Source of the DNA: an uncultured Oscillospiraceae bacterium
GTDB taxonomy: Bacteria > Bacillota > Clostridia > Oscillospirales > Oscillospiraceae
NCBI GenBank assembly: GCA_934589665.1
Contig: CAKTOJ010000011.1
Span: forward strand, 1-27,738
Length of the DNA: 27,738 nucleotides
Direction: 5' to 3'
The position numbers and the translations under genes were made by a program. The notes beneath the pieces are model-generated. The model made no database searches. It saw only the letters and a list, made by a program, of their open reading frames with translations, and was not told the origin of the DNA. This document shows positions 22,395-27,738 of the stretch, piece by piece. Positions within the stretch are counted from its first letter, which is position 1. Every line of letters begins with the position of its first letter.

Positions 22395-24227
22395 ATGACC
22401 AAGGATGAGCTGCTGGAAAAAGCAAATGACCTGCCGCTTGCCCCGGGCGTTTATCTGATGATGGATGCGGCGGGACGGGTCATCTACGTCGGCAAGGCCA
22501 AGAAGCTGAAAAACCGTGTCAGCCAGTATTTCCAGCTGGGCACGGGACATAACGAAAAGACACGCCGCATGGTCTCGCAGGTCGATCATTTCGATACCAT
22601 CTTTGTTTCCAGCGAGTTTGAAGCGCTGATCCTCGAAAATTCCCTCATCAAGCAGCATCAGCCGCGCTACAATATCCTGCTCAAGGACGATAAGGGCTAT
22701 CCATTTGTGCGCCTTTCGGGCGGGGAATATCCGCGCTTCGGCATGGTCAACCGCACGGCGGAGGACGGCGCACGCTACTTCGGCCCCTTCGGGGCGCGTG
22801 GAGAGACGCGCGCCGCCATTGGCGCGGTCTGCGCCGCGTTCCGCCTGCCGACCTGTACGCGGCAGTTTCCGCGCGATATCGGGAAGGAGCGCCCCTGCCT
22901 CAACCACCATATGGGCCACTGCGACGGTTTCTGCCGCGGTGTGCCGGATGCGGGGGAATACCGGCGGCGTATCGAGCAGGCGGCTTCGCTGCTCTCCGGC
23001 CATTACAAAACGCTTTCGCGTGAGCTGAGAGCCGAGATGGAGCAGGAGGCGGAACAGCTGCACTTTGAGCAGGCCGCTGTTCTGCGTGACCGCATTTCGG
23101 CCATCGAGGTGCTCGGTAAGCGCCAGAAGGTTATTGCCGGCATCTGTGCGGACACGGATGTATGGGGACTTTACACGGGCGCGGCAAAGTCCGGCTGTGC
23201 GGTCGTGCATGTTGAGGGCGGCAGCGTGACGGGCCGCGAGACGAATATTTTCACCGCGCCGACCGATGAAACGGAGGCTGACACGCTCTCGGCGTTGCTT
23301 GCGCAGTATTATCTTCCACGCGGCGTGCTGCCAAAGGAAATTCTGCTGCCCTGTGAGATCGGCGAGGCCGCGGAGCTGGAGGAGGCGCTGACCGCCCGCG
23401 CCCACCACCGCGTCACCCTTCGAGTGCCCCAGCGCGGCGAACGGGCAGAGCTGCTGGCGCTGGCGGAACGCAACGCGCGCGAGGAGGTTGAGCGTGTGAC
23501 CACAACGGCCGAGCGCGAGGACAGAACGCTCAAAAGCCTTGCCGCGATGTGCGGCCTTGCCGCCGCGCCGAAGCGAATGGAGTCCTATGATATTTCCAAC
23601 ACCGGTGCAAGCGACATTGTCGCGTCCATGGTCGTTTATGCGGGCGCGCGGCCGCTCAAGCGAGATTACCGGCGCTTTAGGATGAAGTCGGTCAGCGAGC
23701 ATCCGGACGATTACGCCTCAATGGAGGAGGCGCTGACCCGCCGCCTTCAGCGCTATGTGGATGGGGATGAAAAATTCGCACCGCTGCCGGATATTTTCCT
23801 CATCGACGGCGGCAGGACCCACGCGGCGGTCGCGGAACGAGTCTGCGCGCACTTCGGTCTGCACGTGCCGATCTTCGGCATGGTCAAGGATGACCGCCAC
23901 CGTACCCGCGCCCTCACCACAGCGGAGGGGCATGAGATCGACCTGCATGCCGATCCGGCGGTCTTTGCCCTGATCGGACAGATCCAGGAGGAGACGCACC
24001 GCTTTGCCATCACCTATCACCACGAGAGCCATACGCGCTCGGCCATTGCTTCCGCACTGGATGATATCCCGAACATCGGTGAGATCCGCAAGCGCAAGCT
24101 GCTCTCCCGCTTTAAGAGCGTAAAGGCCATCCGCGAAGCGGAGCTTCCCGCCCTGCAGGAGGTGCTGGGCCGCGCGGCAGGCCGTGCAGTATACGATCAT
24201 TTTCATCCGGCGGAGGAAACGCCGTGA
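22395..24227 (+). CDS. uvrC: excinuclease ABC subunit UvrC
   Basis: This 610-residue protein has the GIY-YIG nuclease domain (PGVYLMMD near 17-24, VIYVGKAKKLKNRV at 29-42), a UVR motif (about 210-240), the C-terminal RNase H-like nuclease (ESYDISNTGASDIVASMVV and IFLIDGGRTHAAVAERV) and a helix-hairpin-helix end (IPNIGEIRKRKLL). It makes both cuts in nucleotide excision repair. The ATG has GGGAGAGG about 6 nt upstream. Its stop is joined to a possible early selA start (GTGA at 24224-24227). It appears to head the sel operon. Confidence 0.96.
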   Translation: MTKDELLEKANDLPLAPGVYLMMDAAGRVIYVGKAKKLKNRVSQYFQLGTGHNEKTRRMVSQVDHFDTIFVSSEFEALILENSLIKQHQPRYNILLKDDKGYPFVRLSGGEYPRFGMVNRTAEDGARYFGPFGARGETRAAIGAVCAAFRLPTCTRQFPRDIGKERPCLNHHMGHCDGFCRGVPDAGEYRRRIEQAASLLSGHYKTLSRELRAEMEQEAEQLHFEQAAVLRDRISAIEVLGKRQKVIAGICADTDVWGLYTGAAKSGCAVVHVEGGSVTGRETNIFTAPTDETEADTLSALLAQYYLPRGVLPKEILLPCEIGEAAELEEALTARAHHRVTLRVPQRGERAELLALAERNAREEVERVTTTAEREDRTLKSLAAMCGLAAAPKRMESYDISNTGASDIVASMVVYAGARPLKRDYRRFRMKSVSEHPDDYASMEEALTRRLQRYVDGDEKFAPLPDIFLIDGGRTHAAVAERVCAHFGLHVPIFGMVKDDRHRTRALTTAEGHEIDLHADPAVFALIGQIQEETHRFAITYHHESHTRSAIASALDDIPNIGEIRKRKLLSRFKSVKAIREAELPALQEVLGRAAGRAVYDHFHPAEETP

Positions 24228-24289
24228 CCTGTTTTTCGTCAATCACCGCGGCGGCCCGGCCGGCGCGCAAGAGAGAGGAGTGTTGGAGA

Positions 24290-25663
24290 GTGGACCAGTC
24301 TTTACTGCGCGGTATTCCGCGCGTGGATGAGCTGTCTGCATCTGTACGTGCACTGTGCTCAGACGCATCCGCCGCCGCTGTGACGGCGGCGGTGCGGCGA
24401 ACACTTGACGAGCTGCGCGCCGGTGTCCTTTCCGGTGAGGTGCGGGAGCTTCCGGCGGAAGCTGCGCTCTGCGCACAGGCCGCATCGTATGCGCTTGAAT
24501 CGGAAACGCCCTCGCTTCGTCCTGTCATCAATGCCACCGGCGTTGTGCTCCATACCAATCTTGGCCGCGCCTGCCTGAGCAGGCGTGCGGCAGCCGCTGC
24601 GGCGGATGCGGCGGAGCACTATTCCACGCTGGAATATGACGTGTCGGGCGGAGGACGCGGGGCGCGCGGTAGCCATGTTGAGCCGCTCCTCTGCCGCCTG
24701 ACGGGCGCGGAGAGTGCGCTGGTTGTCAACAACAATGCTGCTGCTGTACTGCTGCTGCTCACAGCGCTGACCGCGGGCGGCGAAGTGATTGTCTCACGCG
24801 GAGAGCTGGTCGAGATCGGCGGAAGCTTCCGCGTGCCGGACGTTATGTCCGCCTGCGGCGCGGTGCTGCGGGAGGTCGGTGCGACGAATAAGACGCGCAC
24901 AGCAGACTATGCCGCTGCCATCGGCGAGCAGACACGCGCGCTCATGAAGGTCCATACCAGCAATTACCGCATCGTCGGCTTTACCGGAAGCGCAAGCCGC
25001 GAGGAGCTTGCTGCGCTGGCGCATGCGCGTGGTCTGCCAGTATTTGAGGATCTCGGCAGCGGATCCCTGATCGATCTGGAGAGGTTCGGCATCCACGGTG
25101 AGCCTACCGTACAGGCATCTATCCGTGCGGGTGTGGATGTGGTGACCTGCTCGGGCGATAAGCTCCTCGGCGGGCCGCAGGCGGGAATCCTCGCGGGAAA
25201 GCGGGAATATATCGATGTGCTCCGCCACCATCCGCTCACCCGCGCGCTGCGCCCGGATAAGATGACGCTCGCGGCGCTGGAGGCGACACTGCGCGCCTAT
25301 GCCGATGGCTCCGCCGAACAGGAGCTGCCGACGCTCGCCATGCTTGCCGCGCCGCAGGATGAGCTGCGTGCGCGGGCACAGGAGCTGTGCATCAGGCTTG
25401 CGGCGGAGGGAATTGCCGCGGAAACGGCGGCGGAAGAGGATGCTGTGGGCGGCGGAAGCGTGCCGGTGCAGACACTCTCCGGCTATGCGGCGGCGGTTAC
25501 GCCGCGGCATTGCAGTGCGGATGCGCTGGCAGAGCGGCTGCGGCGCCGCACCCGTCCGGTCGTGGCGCGCATTGCGCGGGAAAGAGTGCTGCTGTACATG
25601 CGGACAATCCGGCCGGAGGAGATCGATGAGCTCGTGCGGGCCGTGGCGGAGTGCGACCGATGA
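24290..25663 (+). CDS. selA: L-seryl-tRNA(Sec) selenium transferase SelA
   Basis: This roughly 457-residue PLP enzyme converts Ser-tRNA(Sec) to Sec-tRNA(Sec) with selenophosphate. Landmarks: RGIPRVDEL at the N-terminus, NATGVVLHTNLGRA, YSTLEYDVSGGGRGARG, VNNNAAAVLL, EDLGSGSL and the PLP lysine K291 in SGDKLLGGPQAG. The GTG at 24290 (AGGAG 9 nt upstream) gives the same length as E. coli SelA. A GTG at 24224 also has a good GGAGG at 24212-24216 and overlaps the uvrC stop, but would add 22 Arg/Ala-rich residues not typical of the family. selB overlaps the end. Confidence 0.94.
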   Translation: MDQSLLRGIPRVDELSASVRALCSDASAAAVTAAVRRTLDELRAGVLSGEVRELPAEAALCAQAASYALESETPSLRPVINATGVVLHTNLGRACLSRRAAAAAADAAEHYSTLEYDVSGGGRGARGSHVEPLLCRLTGAESALVVNNNAAAVLLLLTALTAGGEVIVSRGELVEIGGSFRVPDVMSACGAVLREVGATNKTRTADYAAAIGEQTRALMKVHTSNYRIVGFTGSASREELAALAHARGLPVFEDLGSGSLIDLERFGIHGEPTVQASIRAGVDVVTCSGDKLLGGPQAGILAGKREYIDVLRHHPLTRALRPDKMTLAALEATLRAYADGSAEQELPTLAMLAAPQDELRARAQELCIRLAAEGIAAETAAEEDAVGGGSVPVQTLSGYAAAVTPRHCSADALAERLRRRTRPVVARIARERVLLYMRTIRPEEIDELVRAVAECDR

Positions 25664-27567
25664 AGCATGTCATCATCGGAACAGCCGGTCACGTCGACCA
25701 CGGAAAGACGGCGCTTGTCAAGTCATTGACCGGTGTGGACACCGACCGGCTGGAGGAGGAAAAACGCCGGGGCCTGACGATCGAGCCGGGCTTTGCGCGG
25801 CTCGATTTCGCAGACGGTACGTTCGCCGGCGTGGTGGATGTGCCGGGACACGAGAAATTTATCAAGAATATGCTTGCGGGCGCCGGCGGGATCGATCTTG
25901 CCATGCTCGTTGTGGCGGCGGACGAGGGATTCATGCCGCAGACGGTCGAGCATCTGGATATTCTCTCGCTCCTCGGCGTGCGCAGCGGACTGGTTGCGCT
26001 GACCAAGTGCGACCTTGTGGATGAAGAAGGCTTGGCACTTGCACGTGAGGAGATCACCGCACGTGTTAAAGGTACGTTTTTGGAGGGAAAACCGGTTATG
26101 GAGGTTTCCGCCGTGACCGGACAGGGTGTTGACGCGCTGCGTGACGCGCTGTACGCGCTGGTGCAGGGCACGCGGGAGAAAAACCCGCGCATCCCATTCC
26201 GCCTGCCGGTCGACCGTGTGTTTTCCGTGGATGGATTCGGTACGGTAGCGACCGGTACACTCATCGAGGGTGTACTGCGCTCCGGCGACGAGATCGAGCT
26301 TGCGCCGGGCGGTGCACACAGCCGCGTGCGCGGCTTGCAGGTGCACGGTGAAAGTGTGGACACGGCTTACGCCGGCCAGCGCGTGGCGGTGAACCTTGCT
26401 GGATGGAAGAAAACGGATATCTCCCGCGGCGATGTGCTCATCAGGCCGGAAAGCATCCGAGCCTCCCGCCTGATCGATGTGCGCCTTTCCTGCCTGAACG
26501 ATTCCGCGCGGACGATCAAAAACGGTTCGCGTGTGCACTTCTGCCACGGTACGGCGGTGCAGCTTGCCACTGTCGTGCTGCTCGACCATGATACGCTTGC
26601 TCCCGGCAAGAGCGGCTTTGCGCAGCTTCGGCTGAGTGAAGAGGCAGCGGTAAAAAAGGGCGACTGTTTCGTGGTGCGCTTTTATTCGCCGCTTGAGACC
26701 ATCGGGGGCGGCGTGATCCTCGATCCTGCGCCGCCGCGCCGCAGGCGGCACGATGCGCAGACGCTGGAGGCGCTTGCTGCGGCAGAGTGCGGCGGGGAGA
26801 AGGAAAATGTGCTGCGTGCGCTCTCCGGTTTCGGCTGCCGCCTGCCAACGGCGGGGGAGCTTGCGGTCTGCCTGTCGATGGGTGAGACGGAGCTTGCGCA
26901 GATGCTTGCGGCGCTGTGCGCGCAGGGAGAGGTCTGCGAGCCGATGCCGGGACGGTTTATCGCGCCCTCCGTGCTTGACGTGCTCTGGACACGCTGCGGG
27001 ACGCTGCTTACGGACTATCATGAAAAAAATCCGCTCCATGCAGGAGTGCGCGTACCGGAGCTGCGTCAGAAGCTTTTCGGAAACGGAGAGCGCGCGGCAG
27101 CGGATGCGCTGCTCAGTATGCTTGCGGCAGAAGGGAAGCTCAAATATGTCGGCGAGCGCATCGCACTTGCGGATTTCACTGTGCACTACACCAAAAGACA
27201 GCGCATGCTGCGTGAGCAGCTTCTGGAGCGTTATCACGGCATGGATCTGCGGACGGAGCCGACAGCGCGCGTGCTTGCCTCCTTTTCAGACGCGGAGCGC
27301 ACGGAGGCCAAACAGGTGATGGAGAGCCTTCTGAGTGATGGAGAGCTGATCTCCGTCGGGCCGGGGGCCTGCCTGCACCGTGAAGCGTACGAGAGGGTGC
27401 TTTCAGTTGTGCGGGCACATTTCGCCGCGCACGACGCGCTTACGCTCGCCCAGCTGCGCGACGCGCTCGGCACGTCGCGCGACAATGCGCTTATGATCCT
27501 TGAAATGCTTGACCGCCGGGGCGTGACCCGTCGGGAGGGCGATCTTCGCCGTCCGGGGCGGCTGTAG
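25660..27567 (+). CDS. selB: selenocysteine-specific elongation factor SelB
   Basis: This 635-residue protein has GTPase motifs GHVDHGKT (10-17), DVPGH (60-64) and TKCD (115-118), EF-Tu-like beta-barrel domains, and a C-terminal half with winged-helix repeats that bind the SECIS hairpin in selenoprotein mRNA. It delivers Sec-tRNA(Sec) to UGA codons. The ATG at 25660 overlaps the selA stop (ATGA); a GTG at 25651 would add three residues. tRNA-Sec starts 20 bp downstream, so the locus gives three of the four core parts of selenocysteine insertion; selD is not in the window. Confidence 0.95.
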   Translation: MKHVIIGTAGHVDHGKTALVKSLTGVDTDRLEEEKRRGLTIEPGFARLDFADGTFAGVVDVPGHEKFIKNMLAGAGGIDLAMLVVAADEGFMPQTVEHLDILSLLGVRSGLVALTKCDLVDEEGLALAREEITARVKGTFLEGKPVMEVSAVTGQGVDALRDALYALVQGTREKNPRIPFRLPVDRVFSVDGFGTVATGTLIEGVLRSGDEIELAPGGAHSRVRGLQVHGESVDTAYAGQRVAVNLAGWKKTDISRGDVLIRPESIRASRLIDVRLSCLNDSARTIKNGSRVHFCHGTAVQLATVVLLDHDTLAPGKSGFAQLRLSEEAAVKKGDCFVVRFYSPLETIGGGVILDPAPPRRRRHDAQTLEALAAAECGGEKENVLRALSGFGCRLPTAGELAVCLSMGETELAQMLAALCAQGEVCEPMPGRFIAPSVLDVLWTRCGTLLTDYHEKNPLHAGVRVPELRQKLFGNGERAAADALLSMLAAEGKLKYVGERIALADFTVHYTKRQRMLREQLLERYHGMDLRTEPTARVLASFSDAERTEAKQVMESLLSDGELISVGPGACLHREAYERVLSVVRAHFAAHDALTLAQLRDALGTSRDNALMILEMLDRRGVTRREGDLRRPGRL

Positions 27568-27585
27568 GCTTCGGACGGCCTTTTA
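27548..27585 (+). terminator. hairpin with a short T-run between selB and tRNA-Sec
   Basis: GCCGTCCG (27548-27555) and CGGACGGC (27572-27579) pair perfectly and extend inward by four more pairs (two G-T), leaving an 8-nt loop. CTTTTA follows. It overlaps the selB stop. It could be a weak terminator, an attenuator or a processing site that trims the tRNA precursor. Confidence 0.5.
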
Positions 27586-27586
27586 T

Positions 27587-27684
27587 GGGAGTGGAAGGGT
27601 GCTGGTGTGCCCCGCGGTCTTCAAAACCGTTTGCGGGAGGCTTGACGTCTGCCGGATGAGTTCGATCCTCATACACTCTCGCCA
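27587..27684 (+). tRNA. selC: selenocysteine tRNA (anticodon TCA, reads UGA)
   Basis: A 98-nt tRNA with an encoded CCA end. The D stem has 6 bp with a 4-nt TGGT loop (27597-27602 with 27607-27612). The anticodon TCA is at 27621-27623 in a 7-nt loop. The variable arm is a long 8-bp stem (27634-27654) with one G-G mismatch, and the T arm is ATGAG/CTCAT around TTCGATC. The long D and variable stems are the tRNA-Sec hallmark. The acceptor pairs over 7 bp (one G-T), and the eighth pair typical of bacterial tRNA-Sec would be G27594 with A27673, a mismatch. It is charged with serine, then converted by SelA. Confidence 0.95.
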
Positions 27685-27689
27685 AAAAA

Positions 27690-27724
27690 GCAGAGGCCTC
27701 TTTTTAAGAGACCTCTGCTTTTTT
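27690..27724 (+). terminator. terminator after tRNA-Sec
   Basis: GCAGAGG (27690-27696) pairs with CCTCTGC (27712-27718), with further CTCTT/AAGAG pairing inside, then TTTTTT (27719-27724). Five A precede the stem. It ends the uvrC-selA-selB-selC unit. Confidence 0.93.
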
Positions 27725-27738
27725 CTCTGTGCTTTTTC

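Noticed and set aside
22026..23702. 558-codon open frame on the minus strand under the HPr gene and uvrC
   Set aside because: Antisense to two certain genes and their terminator; Arg/His/Ala-rich shadow with no start signal.
25723..27237. 504-codon open frame on the minus strand under selB
   Set aside because: Antisense to the GTPase and winged-helix parts of selB; no domain and no ribosome site.
1..27738. CRISPR array, transposase, integrase or prophage
   Set aside because: No regularly spaced repeats and no such protein families were seen. The gene order is that of a normal chromosome.

Overview
The window looks like chromosome of an obligately anaerobic, endospore-forming Firmicute, probably class Clostridia near Oscillospiraceae-type gut fermenters. 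The reasons are the high GC with strong Shine-Dalgarno sites, a ferredoxin-dependent 2-oxoacid oxidoreductase, the sporulation pair yqfC-yqfD ahead of phoH-ybeY-era, the era-yqzL-recO-mutS2 order, and a selA-selB-selC selenocysteine locus. The taxonomy is inferred; no 16S or species marker is present. No phage, IS element, integrase or CRISPR array was seen.

Bases 1-11850 read as an amino-acid fermentation island. A four-subunit 2-oxoacid:ferredoxin oxidoreductase (korDABC order) is followed by an LDH2-type 2-hydroxyacid dehydrogenase, a terminator, a butyryl/4-hydroxybutyrate-type CoA-transferase homologue and an AraC-family regulator. A convergent LysR regulator is transcribed divergently from a second operon: PLP aminotransferase, DAACS symporter, threonine/serine dehydratase and RidA. 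Together these could import a neutral amino acid, convert it to a 2-oxoacid, clear the reactive enamine/imine, oxidise the 2-oxoacid to acyl-CoA plus reduced ferredoxin (or reduce it to a 2-hydroxyacid), and recover or exchange CoA. The substrate is inferred; threonine/serine fits best. In the symporter the arginine that reads acidic side chains is replaced by leucine, and the CoA-transferase has glycine where the family has its catalytic glutamate.

Bases 11850-14450 hold two leftward operons: an aminotransferase coupled to a Dabb protein, and a NUDIX hydrolase coupled to a DUF523/TudS-like protein.

Bases 14500-22320 hold rightward core genes: yqfC, yqfD, phoH, ybeY, era, a 32-codon yqzL-like gene, recO, mutS2 and an HPr-like gene with its own promoter. 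Bases 22395-27725 hold uvrC, selA, selB and tRNA-Sec (selC), ending in a strong terminator.

The least explained DNA is regulatory: a nested inverted repeat upstream of korD, a strong leader hairpin upstream of the CoA-transferase, an 11-bp perfect palindrome in a divergent promoter region whose two -35 boxes overlap, and a hairpin without a U-tract inside the symporter-dehydratase operon.
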